Assembly (NCBI GenBank): GCA_001898225.1
Contig: MKTJ01000015.1
Coordinates: forward strand, 1-64,000
DNA: 64,000 bases
Reading direction: 5' to 3'
Origin: Chloroflexi bacterium 54-19
GTDB lineage: Bacteria; Chloroflexota; Chloroflexia; Chloroheliales; Chloroheliaceae
Position numbers and translations under genes: made by a program. Under the pieces are notes generated by a model that did not search any database, was not told the origin of the DNA, and worked only from the letters and a program-made list of their open reading frames with translations. Numbering within the stretch: the stretch's first letter is position 1; the number at the start of each line of letters is the position of its first letter. Below, piece after piece: positions 35,325 to 43,638 of the stretch.

Positions 35325-36897
35325 AGCCCTTATTTTTACCCTGCTGATGGCCGTAACTTTAGGTTTATGGCCCGCCGGAATTAAGATCGGGTTGGCGGCG
35401 GCACCAGACACCGGCACTGGCCCGCTTGATTTATCCTCAAAAATGGAAAGCGCGGCCTCTCCTGAGATTGTAACCGACGGGCAGGGGCTGGCTTACGTCT
35501 GCTTTGTCGGTTCGGACCTTTCAGACCAGAAAGACTCGGCGGTCCGGGGAAAGTATCAAAATATTTATTACCAGCCTCTTTCGACCGAAGGAAAACCTGG
35601 TGACGGAGGGCCGTTTAATGTGGCCGTCTCTCCAACCGGGGCCGATGCTTTTGTACACATCCAGGCGGACAGTAGCCGGAACCTGCTACACATGTTATTC
35701 CGCTCCCAGGGTTCGCTCTTTTACCAGCAAGCGCCCCTGGACAGGGCCGTGTTGCCAGTCGAATGGAGCGCGGCACATAACCTGGATGACTACAGTTTGA
35801 CCTATTCGGCTGGCCTGGCGGTGGATTCAAAGGGAATAATCCATACTGCCTGGGTTCAGCAGGATAGCGACAGCCTGAATAACCAGCAGTTAGCTGTAAT
35901 GTACCGCAAGAGCCAGGACCGGGGTAAAACCTGGTCTTTCCCTAAAAAAATAGGCCAGTCAAAATTTATGGAAGGCCAGCTAACTCTTAAAATAGATGCC
36001 AAAGACGGGTTACATTTGACCTGGGAGGACATGGACGCCAATCAGCCCGACCAGTTTGGGGCGACCTTCGGGATTTATGCCCGGTCGGAAGATAGCGGGG
36101 AAACCTGGAGCAAGCCCCAGGTCCTGAATGAAGCGGGTTCGGCGGTATATCACCTGACAATGACGCCCTTTGGAAGTAGCGGGAACAATTTGCTGGCGGT
36201 CTGGCGCAACCAGGATACCCAGGAACTAATTTTTATTGTTTCGGCCAACCGGGGAGTGACCTGGACTAAACCGCAAAGCGTAACCGGCTTTTATCTGCCC
36301 CCGCTTTCAAATGATTATAATCCGAACGAATTCGTCCTGGGGGCGGATAACCTTGGGCGGGTAGAACTGGTTGTCCAGGGTACGGCGGCCCTTGTGAGAA
36401 AGTTTGAAGACCTGGCAATTTCCGACCTATCGATTTACCTGGGGGTCTGGGAAAATAATGCCTGGAAAAAGGCCGAAATTATTTTTCAGCCATCGGGTTA
36501 CGGCGCTGACCTTTCCCTCGCGCTGGGAAAAGACCGTTTACACCTCGCCTGGACCGAGCGAGATAAGTTTCTTAAAGAAACTCCCGGTAGCGTCCAGTAT
36601 GGTTCCATAAGCTTTGCGACCGGGTTCGTGGCCCAGGCGCCCGTCTCCCCGGTCGCCCCTACTCCTAAAGGGGTTACCACTCAGCCCCCACCTACGCCGG
36701 TTACAGCCGTGAATAATAATGCTGTTCAGGCAGACCCCCCGGCCCGGCCCACTGTTTCCACCGACGAGCCAACCGCTGAATGGATTAAGACCAGCTACCT
36801 TGTGACCGGGCTCGCACTCGTACCTTTGTTGGGAGGATTTGCTCTGCTGGGGATTTTTGTTTATACCCGGCGCAAAAAGCGGCAGCTAAAAAAGTAA
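35293..36897 (+). CDS. Membrane-anchored Asp-box (BNR) beta-propeller protein
   Basis: A 534-aa protein with an N-terminal signal segment (about 10-36), a propeller region, a Pro/Thr linker (about 455-490), one TM helix (about 503-525) and the basic end RRKKRQLKK, so the propeller faces outward. Asp boxes SQDRGKTWSFPK, SEDSGETWSKPQ and SANRGVTWTKPQ mark the blades. No arginine triad or other sialidase catalytic set is evident, so a binding role is more likely than hydrolysis. It is a paralogue of the protein at 58067: same blade order, linker and C-terminal anchor. It starts inside the upstream copolymerase gene and ends 4 bp before a second copolymerase gene, so all three are translationally linked. 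Confidence 0.88.
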   Translation: MRTFLRCQKYKALIFTLLMAVTLGLWPAGIKIGLAAAPDTGTGPLDLSSKMESAASPEIVTDGQGLAYVCFVGSDLSDQKDSAVRGKYQNIYYQPLSTEGKPGDGGPFNVAVSPTGADAFVHIQADSSRNLLHMLFRSQGSLFYQQAPLDRAVLPVEWSAAHNLDDYSLTYSAGLAVDSKGIIHTAWVQQDSDSLNNQQLAVMYRKSQDRGKTWSFPKKIGQSKFMEGQLTLKIDAKDGLHLTWEDMDANQPDQFGATFGIYARSEDSGETWSKPQVLNEAGSAVYHLTMTPFGSSGNNLLAVWRNQDTQELIFIVSANRGVTWTKPQSVTGFYLPPLSNDYNPNEFVLGADNLGRVELVVQGTAALVRKFEDLAISDLSIYLGVWENNAWKKAEIIFQPSGYGADLSLALGKDRLHLAWTERDKFLKETPGSVQYGSISFATGFVAQAPVSPVAPTPKGVTTQPPPTPVTAVNNNAVQADPPARPTVSTDEPTAEWIKTSYLVTGLALVPLLGGFALLGIFVYTRRKKRQLKK

Positions 36898-36901
36898 ATC
36901 T

Positions 36902-38347
36902 ATGAGTTATGACGTTAAAGACAGCCCAGAAATAGACTTTGAAGAAGGTTGGACGCTTGCCAGGAGGGAGGACGCTGCTCCGAAAGACGAGCTAGAAGTC
37001 CGTGAAAAGTTAAGGCCGCTATTCCGGTGGTGGTGGGCTTTACTGCTATTCCCGGTCCTTTGCGGCAGTATCGCCTTTTATTTTACCAAACAAATGCCGG
37101 TTTACTACCAGGCTAGCATGTTGCTAAGCGTGGGTCCGGTGGTTAAAAACATTGAAACCCAGATACCCTACAACATAATTTCCAATCTCAGTGCAAGCTA
37201 TCGCGATTTGCTTACCCAGGATAATTTCCTGGAACTGGTCACCCACCAACCTGGCATTCAACAGAAGGCCGAACAGTTAAAAAAATCTATAGTGGTCCAG
37301 GCCACCCCCGGCTCTCCTTATTTTGAAGTTACCATGGTGGATACCAACCAGAACCGGCTGCTGGCCCAACTTGGCACGATTGGGAACCTGCTTACCGGCC
37401 CTACCCTTCAGTTAAAAGAAATACAACTCAACTTTGAAAAGCAATTTATAAAAGACCGGTTGGCCGAATTAAACCAGTTAATCGTCCAGCGCCAGGAGGA
37501 GCTAAAAACTTTTGGCGAACAGCTCGTCCTCTCGGATGAGGTTCAGAACAATAACGCCCAGAGCGCCGCCCAGCAGGTCACCGGGGAAATCACTGCTTAT
37601 CAGCAAGAAATCGAGGATTTAACCAAACTTGTGAACAACCCCGAAGCGAACCAGGTGAACCTGGTGGAAAAGCCTCACCTGGTTCCGGCCAATATCGGAC
37701 CCCAACCGTTTTACGCCACCCTGACGGTGGCGATTTTGAGCCTGCTGGTCGGGATTGGCCTGGTGGTAGCGCTGGACAAAATTGAAAATATAGTTCATAC
37801 CGGCGACCAGGCTATGGCGCTGATTAGAAGAGCCGCCCAGACCAAACTTCAACCGGGCCGGGTCGGGGCGGGCAACCGCCAGCTTGGACTTATTGCCACC
37901 GAATTATACTCGGTCTTTATCTGCCAGCAGAAGTTGAAAAGGGTGCGCCTGTTGATATTATATGAAGAGCACACCCGTGGCGTTCCGGCCATGCTAAACG
38001 AATTGACCCAGGAACTCTATAAATCAGGTAACTTTGTAAAGGTAATAAACGTGAGCAAAGAGGCGAACCTTGAGGCTGTCGCCTCGACCGAGGCTACAGA
38101 GGAAATGCTAGAACCCGTTCCCACGGATACCGGCAATTTTAGCAGCCCTATAATCAGGCCCCCTGTTTTCGAGATAGTCAGTCATCCCTGGATGGAAAAC
38201 CTGAATTACCTGATTATGGAAAATCATGGCTATGCCGGGGCCTTAATCGCGTGCAGCCCTAAAGTTTCCTCAAAAACCAGCCTGGTAGCTTTGAGCCGGT
38301 TCCTCGCAAAGGCCCGGTTTCAAATAATGGGGCTGATTCTTTTGTAA
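36902..38347 (+). CDS. Second Wzz-type copolymerase with vestigial kinase-like domain
   Basis: A 481-aa protein. TM1 lies at about 42-60 (WWWALLLFPVLCGSIAFYFT) and TM2 at about 270-290; between them is a Wzz-like domain with a coiled coil (QRQEELKTFGEQLV). The cytoplasmic C-terminus (about 330-481) has the strand-helix order of a BY-kinase (VRLLILYEEHTRGVPAML from residue 348, later LNYLIMENHGYAGALIACSP) but no Walker A, A' or B residues and no tyrosine cluster. It is more eroded than its neighbour at 32997. The two copolymerases sandwich the propeller gene and may form a hetero-oligomer around the polymerase (inference). The gene stops 3 bp from the end of the converging minus-strand array. 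Confidence 0.87.
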   Translation: MSYDVKDSPEIDFEEGWTLARREDAAPKDELEVREKLRPLFRWWWALLLFPVLCGSIAFYFTKQMPVYYQASMLLSVGPVVKNIETQIPYNIISNLSASYRDLLTQDNFLELVTHQPGIQQKAEQLKKSIVVQATPGSPYFEVTMVDTNQNRLLAQLGTIGNLLTGPTLQLKEIQLNFEKQFIKDRLAELNQLIVQRQEELKTFGEQLVLSDEVQNNNAQSAAQQVTGEITAYQQEIEDLTKLVNNPEANQVNLVEKPHLVPANIGPQPFYATLTVAILSLLVGIGLVVALDKIENIVHTGDQAMALIRRAAQTKLQPGRVGAGNRQLGLIATELYSVFICQQKLKRVRLLILYEEHTRGVPAMLNELTQELYKSGNFVKVINVSKEANLEAVASTEATEEMLEPVPTDTGNFSSPIIRPPVFEIVSHPWMENLNYLIMENHGYAGALIACSPKVSSKTSLVALSRFLAKARFQIMGLILL

Positions 38348-38350
38348 CTT

Positions 38351-39727
38351 TCAGGATAAAGAGAGCGGACGGGCGGTCGGAGCCAACCTTTCAAAAATAG
38401 GCATTAACTCGGCGTATTCCTGCCCCGTAGTCTTAGCTGGGGGTATTCTTTCGGCCAGTTTTCTTACCAATCCCGGCTCATCAATCAATCGTTTGAGCTG
38501 GCGGGTCAGGTCAGCAACATCATTCCGGGCAAACAGGAGGCCGTTTTGCTCGGGCCGGACCATTTCGGCCATCCCGCCCAGGTTTGTGGTAATAACCGGT
38601 AGCCCTGCCGCCTGCGCCTCCATTATCACCAGAGGCGAGTTTTCCAGCCAGACTGAAGGCACTACTACTACATCCAGATTTTCCAGGATTTCTGGCAACT
38701 GCTCGCGATGGTAAGGTCCGGCAAATTTTATCCGCTCATCACTCCCGGCTAATTTTTTTAAGTGCCGGTGGTATTTATCGGTTTCGTCAAAACGGCCATG
38801 AATGCTCAGCCGGGCACCTTCGGCGTTAATTTTGCGGAAAGCTTTTACCAGAAGGTGAACCCCTTTATGGGGTTTGGTTTGCCCTAGAAATCCCACCCGG
38901 AGATTGCCGGGACTTGTGGTAAGACGCCGTTCCCTGGCCGCGACCAGGGCGGCCAACCGGTTTTCATCCTGGCTGTAGCGGCTGTAAAGAATTTTATCTT
39001 TCGGGAACCCGTTTTCTTCAAAGACTTTTTTCAGGTAAAGCGACGGCGCAATTACCTGGTCGGCTTCTTCCAGGGCGCGCAGCAACCGCTGGCGGCGCAA
39101 TTTCAAGGTCTCGATTTTCTGGCGGCCTCCCAGGAGGTCCGTAAAAGGCTCAAAACCGGCTTTACTCCCGGCTGCCAGGGTGCGGCTGGCCTGTCCCAGG
39201 CTCAACCTATCGGCCCATAAATGCGCGCGTTTGTCCTGGCTGATACAGGCCGCGCAGGTCTCGGCGTTAACGTTCCCGCTGCAAAGAGTACCATCCGGGC
39301 GCATCAAAGTAATCCGCTGGCATAAAAACCAGAAATCGTGCAGATAGACCACCGTGGGAATTCCAAGTTGGCGGGCCGCCCGCAGCACCCCCACCCCAAA
39401 GAGATAACAGGCGTTCACAAGCATAATATCGGGCCTGAATTCTTCCAGGAACCCCGCCAGCCACTTCTCAATTTCCGGGTTGTCGTGGCTAACTTCAAAA
39501 GGGTTAGCGTAATTAAGCCGGTCGAAAAACAGGCGATGGACCGTCACTTCCTGGTAAATGTCACACCGCGCCTCCAGTTTTGGCACGCTGGCTTCGATAT
39601 CTTCGATGGCAATCGCCTGGACCGTATGGCCCTTCGATTGGAGCCATTGACACTGGCCCAGCGCGTAAAGTTCGGCCCCGGCATTATAGTTAGGTGGCAA
39701 GTGATGGCTTAATACTAAAAATCGCAT
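38351..39727 (-). CDS. Family 4 glycosyltransferase
   Basis: A GT-B transferase of about 458 aa. FLVLSHHLPPNYNAGAELYA forms the N-terminal nucleotide-fold start; VGFLGQTKPHKGVHLLVKAF opens the C-terminal domain, and VVVPSVWLENSPLVIMEAQA plus GLPVITTNLGGMAE is the GT4 donor-binding signature. An inserted region around residues 160-215 contains C-x13-C-x2-C (cysteines in LCSGNVNAETCAACIS), reminiscent of a metal site and seen in some GT4 enzymes of this type. The ATG at 39727 is preferred because AGGA precedes it; the frame extends to 39784. It is the last gene of the minus-strand array. Confidence 0.91.
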   Translation of the reverse strand: MRFLVLSHHLPPNYNAGAELYALGQCQWLQSKGHTVQAIAIEDIEASVPKLEARCDIYQEVTVHRLFFDRLNYANPFEVSHDNPEIEKWLAGFLEEFRPDIMLVNACYLFGVGVLRAARQLGIPTVVYLHDFWFLCQRITLMRPDGTLCSGNVNAETCAACISQDKRAHLWADRLSLGQASRTLAAGSKAGFEPFTDLLGGRQKIETLKLRRQRLLRALEEADQVIAPSLYLKKVFEENGFPKDKILYSRYSQDENRLAALVAARERRLTTSPGNLRVGFLGQTKPHKGVHLLVKAFRKINAEGARLSIHGRFDETDKYHRHLKKLAGSDERIKFAGPYHREQLPEILENLDVVVVPSVWLENSPLVIMEAQAAGLPVITTNLGGMAEMVRPEQNGLLFARNDVADLTRQLKRLIDEPGLVRKLAERIPPAKTTGQEYAELMPIFERLAPTARPLSLS

Positions 39728-39858
39728 AAGGAGTCCTGACAATCCTTTCCAGACCGGGCCAGCCTGCCGCCCTGCCCTTTTCAAGTACCCCGTTCAGACC
39801 GAATTTTATTCCCGCAAATTCAGGGCACTAGCTACAAACCGTCCCTGGAGCGCGCTCG

Positions 39859-40791
39859 TTACTTCCGTAAATAAGCCGCGCGAAGCCCCCAGACCTGGTG
39901 TTTGGAGAGGGACCAGCTAAAGGCCCATGACCAGATTTGCTGTTTCCAACGTTTGCGGTCGGCCAAGTCCAGCAAAGGGTCAACCAGGATAGTTGTGAAG
40001 CGTTGCTTAACCCAGTTTGCCAGCCGTTTTTTAGGACCAAACTTTAAAAAAGACAAATCCACCAGTTCCGGGTGTTTTTTTGCCATTAACAGGGTGAGTT
40101 CCCCGGCAACACCGGCCCGGCGGCAGGCGTTCCGGTAGGAAGTGGGGTGGTCGTGTTCGGCAAGAATCTCTTTACAAAACACGATACGCATCCCCCGCCT
40201 TTCCAGGCGGTAGGCGAGTTCGGTATCTTCGGCGTAGGCATAGCGAAATTCTTCATCAAAAAGAGCGTCTTCCAATAAGAAATTCCGGCTAAGGGAGATA
40301 TTACAGGTATAGAAAAAGCGGTAACCCGCATTGGAACTTTCACTTATCAAATCGTATTCAAACTGGCGGAATTTGCCGGGCCCTTCGAAAAGGTAGCGCA
40401 TCAGGGGCGTGACCTCGGCGCCTCTGGTCCAGGGAGCGTATCCGAGAATGGCTATATGGTCGCCGGGATGCTTCTGGTGGGCCGCTAAATGCCCGGCCAA
40501 AAAATCGGGTGAGGCGTAAATATCGTCGCCTATAAAGACCACGTACTTTCCCTGGGCCAACCGCACTCCCTGGTTACGGGCCGCCGCCGGACCACCGTTT
40601 CGGGGCATCGGGAAGAACTTTAGGCCGGGGTAAGCAGCCATCTTTGACCGGGTGTCATCCTTTGAGCCGTCGTCAACCACGATTATTTCGTATAACTCCC
40701 GGTCAAGCGTCTGGTTTTCGAGCGCGGCAAGGGTCCTTAACAGGTATTCATAGCGGTTATAGGTTGGAATAATGACACTCAGTTCTATCAC
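39859..40791 (-). CDS. Family 2 glycosyltransferase
   Basis: A GT-A transferase of about 310 aa. IELSVIIPTYNRYEYLLRTL begins the fold; IIVVDDGSKDDTRSK binds the nucleotide, PAAARNQGVRLAQGKYVVFI and GDDIYASPDF carry the metal-binding aspartates, and YAYAEDTELAYRLERRG is the acidic acceptor motif. I place the start at GTG 40791, 16 bp after the flippase stop, with AGGA upstream. An in-frame ATG at 40872 would overlap the flippase gene by 65 bp and add 27 residues before the signature strand. Acceptor and donor are unknown. Confidence 0.91.
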   Translation of the reverse strand: MIELSVIIPTYNRYEYLLRTLAALENQTLDRELYEIIVVDDGSKDDTRSKMAAYPGLKFFPMPRNGGPAAARNQGVRLAQGKYVVFIGDDIYASPDFLAGHLAAHQKHPGDHIAILGYAPWTRGAEVTPLMRYLFEGPGKFRQFEYDLISESSNAGYRFFYTCNISLSRNFLLEDALFDEEFRYAYAEDTELAYRLERRGMRIVFCKEILAEHDHPTSYRNACRRAGVAGELTLLMAKKHPELVDLSFLKFGPKKRLANWVKQRFTTILVDPLLDLADRKRWKQQIWSWAFSWSLSKHQVWGLRAAYLRK

Positions 40792-40807
40792 GAGCTTTAT
40801 CCTGACT

Positions 40808-42262
40808 TTACTTGGTGGCAAGCCGCCGGAAAGCAAACCGGGCGATAACCATCTGAAAGACACGTTTGACAACTGTAAAAGGCAGGCCGCCCGTTAAGAC
40901 CAGGACCAGCAAATAAAACCCGCCAGCCAACGGAATTTCCAGGAAAACGGTTAATTCTCCCAACAAAATAAGCAGACTTGCCATGAAAATTACCGGTATG
41001 ATTGGGTGGAGCAGCTCTATTACCACCCGGCTGACCGCCAGGTGGCCTCTTAGCAAAACCATAAATTGCGCCAACCCAAGCACCTCGGTGGCGACCGTCA
41101 TGAAGGCCGCACCGAGTAAGCCGTAATTCTGGATAGCCCAGAGATTGAGTAGAATGTTAAAGGTAGCATTTATGATGTTGATACGCGCCGTCTTGCGTTC
41201 CAGGTGGAAAACAGTCGTAACCGCTCCGCACAAGGTAGTCAAGACCAGCACCGGCAAAACCCAGATGAGAATTTGCAGGACCATTCCGGCGGGGGCATAA
41301 GGCTCGCCATAGAGAAGGACTATCAACCTTTCGGCGATAAAGGTGGTGCCAACCGCGATAGGTAAGCCAAGCATCCACAGGTAACGCACCGAACCTAAAA
41401 AGAACCGGGTTACCGCAGCCGGGTCTTCCTGGTATTTACGCGACAGGGAAGGGACCAGCGCCCCTGTAAAACTCAGGAACAAGCTGAGCAAGGTAAAAAC
41501 CAGGTTATAGGCCACGCTGTACCAGCCAACCTCGGTCGGCAACCGCCAGAGCGATAAAAGGACCGTATCAACCTTAAATGAAACAAGGGTTGCGAAAGTC
41601 GTTATACAAAAGGGTAGACCAAAGAGAATTAGAGGGAGCCACGAACGAAACTCAATTTTTGAAGACAGCCGGGTAAAGCGGCGGGCGGCCCGGTAGGATA
41701 CAAAGGTAAGCGCCAGGGCTCCGCAAAACGAAGCGCCGATAACCCCCGGTACACCGAACCCGGCCAGCAAAAAAAGCGCCCCTGTCCCTATAAACACAAG
41801 CTGGTAAACAATGTTGAAGACCGCGGTTAAATCGTAACGTTCGAAGCCTTCCAGGATGGTCTGGAGCGGACCCTGCACCGCGTAAATAAAGATGGTTATA
41901 TTGGTAAAGGCTATTAACCCGATTACCAGGGTGGAGTAACCCAGCACCCAGGCTAACCCGGTTTCAATGACCAACACCAATATCCCGAAAACCAGCCGAA
42001 TAGCGACCATATTGGCGAAAAGCCGGGCGGCCTGATTATGGTCCTTGGCTATTTCTCGCACCGCGTAGTTGTTTATCCCCAGCTCTGAGAAAACGGCGAA
42101 AATCCCGACAAAAGCCACTACCGTTGAATAAGTGCCAAAATTCGAGGTGCCCAGTTGCCGGACAATTGTAATCGTGAATAAAAAAGATAATAGTTTAAGG
42201 ATAATCTGCCCGGTGAAATTGAATAACAGGTTGCGTCTGATGTTTTGCTCAGGATTAGGCAT
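40808..42262 (-). CDS. Wzx-type oligosaccharide flippase
   Basis: A 484-aa MATE/MOP-superfamily polysaccharide flippase with 12-14 TM helices. The N-terminal pattern TGQIILKLLSFLFTITIVRQLG...FGTYSTV is typical of Wzx/RfbX proteins, and YAVREIAKD follows helix 2. It should move undecaprenyl-diphosphate-linked repeat units across the cytoplasmic membrane to the Wzy-type polymerase. It is the only Wzx in the window, while its matching polymerase (31509), copolymerases and initiating transferase are on the converging array. Neighbours on both sides are glycosyltransferases. The ATG has TTTGGAG 9 bases upstream. Confidence 0.92.
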   Translation of the reverse strand: MPNPEQNIRRNLLFNFTGQIILKLLSFLFTITIVRQLGTSNFGTYSTVVAFVGIFAVFSELGINNYAVREIAKDHNQAARLFANMVAIRLVFGILVLVIETGLAWVLGYSTLVIGLIAFTNITIFIYAVQGPLQTILEGFERYDLTAVFNIVYQLVFIGTGALFLLAGFGVPGVIGASFCGALALTFVSYRAARRFTRLSSKIEFRSWLPLILFGLPFCITTFATLVSFKVDTVLLSLWRLPTEVGWYSVAYNLVFTLLSLFLSFTGALVPSLSRKYQEDPAAVTRFFLGSVRYLWMLGLPIAVGTTFIAERLIVLLYGEPYAPAGMVLQILIWVLPVLVLTTLCGAVTTVFHLERKTARINIINATFNILLNLWAIQNYGLLGAAFMTVATEVLGLAQFMVLLRGHLAVSRVVIELLHPIIPVIFMASLLILLGELTVFLEIPLAGGFYLLVLVLTGGLPFTVVKRVFQMVIARFAFRRLATK

Positions 42263-42408
42263 TAAAAGACTCCAAAGGATAAAGGACGCTCCAGGTAGTT
42301 TTATCTTAAGGGAATAAGTTAAACCCTTAATTAAATTGGCGGTCGGGTTAATGAATTTACATTAATTTCCTGAATGAGCCGGCATAAAAGTTTGCGCAAG
42401 AATTACTC

Positions 42409-43593
42409 CTACTTGGCTTCGCTCTCCAGGCCAATAAAGCCGGGGTTGGCCGCTTTCACAGGTGAACGGCCATAGGTGTGGTAAACCTTTAAGAGTTCCT
42501 GGGCCATGCGCTGCCAGCTAAATTCCTGGGCCCGTTTTAGCCCGGCTTCTTTTAGTTGTTCTTTTCTGCCGGGGTCGGTCAGCAACCCGGTTATAAGTTC
42601 CGCCAGTTTTACATCATCCTCGGCGTCGTGATAGAGCGCCGCCTCCCCACCTATTTCCGGGATAGAGCCCCGGTCGGAAGCGATAACCGGGGTTCCGCAA
42701 GCCATCGCTTCCAGGACAGGCAACCCAAAACCTTCAATCCAGGAGGGAAACAGGAAAAGTTCGGCCAGCTTAAAAAGGGCTACCAGGTCTTTATCGGAGG
42801 GTTGGAGCAGCAGACGAGCCCGCCCTTGTTCAATGGCCTGTAAAGCCACCGGGAGCAAATTGGCCCGGCGGCTGAAAAAGATAAGCTGGTAGTCGCGCCG
42901 GATTTGCGGGCTCAACCGCTCCCAGGCCCGCAAAATTACCCCAGGATTCTTCAGACCGTCCGCCAGGATAAATTTTCCGGGTAAATCCAACCGGGCGCGG
43001 CTTTCCTCCAGGGCCGCCTCATCCCTGGCATTATCGAACTGGCTGGCCGGGGCCGAATGAATCACTTTTATCTTTTCGAGTTGCAGGCGATTGCGGCTGA
43101 CCTCGACAATATTGCGGGCCGCGTAAGAAGATACCGTTACCAGGGCGGTGGCGCGCCGGACCGCCGGGCGGGTCATGGCCTCTAAATAGAGGGTCAAGGC
43201 CAGGGTCTTAGGCCGCTTCAGGTCGCGCCTGGTGGCTTCCCACAAAGGAAAAATATTGAGGGCATCATGCAGAGTGATGATAGTCGGCACGCCCCGTGGT
43301 CCATAGCCGTAGTTGGCCGGGAAATGAAATAAATCGAGGTTGTCCCTGGCCGCAATCCGGCCCAGGGTAAAATCGAGTTTGAAAGAATCAAATTTCGAGC
43401 GCCAGGGCAATAGCCGCAGCGTGAAATTGGAGGGGAGGTCCGGCAGTTCGAAGGCGCATTTGGTGTCGGCGTACAAAAAGAATTGGTCCTCCGTATTGAG
43501 CCGGGCCAGTTCGGAGACAAAATTTAAAACATAGGTATGGACCCCACCCAGCAGCCCGTGTGACAAATAACGCGTATCAATCCCGATTCTCAA
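42409..43593 (-). CDS. Family 4 glycosyltransferase
   Basis: A 394-aa GT-B transferase. RIGIDTRYLSHGLLGGVHTY is the N-terminal glycine-rich start of the mannosyltransferase-like GT4 group. LFLFPSWIEGFGLPVLEAMA and CGTPVIASDRGSIPEIGGEA form the donor-binding region with the E-x7-E glutamates. The start is TTG at 43593, decided by AGGAGG 5 bases upstream and by homology beginning at residue 2. It follows the tandem GT-C gene after 45 bp and is probably co-transcribed with it and the flippase. The linkage formed is unknown. Confidence 0.93.
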   Translation of the reverse strand: MRIGIDTRYLSHGLLGGVHTYVLNFVSELARLNTEDQFFLYADTKCAFELPDLPSNFTLRLLPWRSKFDSFKLDFTLGRIAARDNLDLFHFPANYGYGPRGVPTIITLHDALNIFPLWEATRRDLKRPKTLALTLYLEAMTRPAVRRATALVTVSSYAARNIVEVSRNRLQLEKIKVIHSAPASQFDNARDEAALEESRARLDLPGKFILADGLKNPGVILRAWERLSPQIRRDYQLIFFSRRANLLPVALQAIEQGRARLLLQPSDKDLVALFKLAELFLFPSWIEGFGLPVLEAMACGTPVIASDRGSIPEIGGEAALYHDAEDDVKLAELITGLLTDPGRKEQLKEAGLKRAQEFSWQRMAQELLKVYHTYGRSPVKAANPGFIGLESEAK

Positions 43594-43638
43594 GAAAACC
43601 TCCTGACCCTTTCTTTAAGGGCGCCATTCAAACAGATT

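Noticed and set aside
35293..36897. Sialidase activity for the Asp-box proteins (also 58067-59665)
   Set aside because: Asp boxes alone do not define sialidases; no arginine triad, Tyr/Glu pair or FRIP-type motif is evident.
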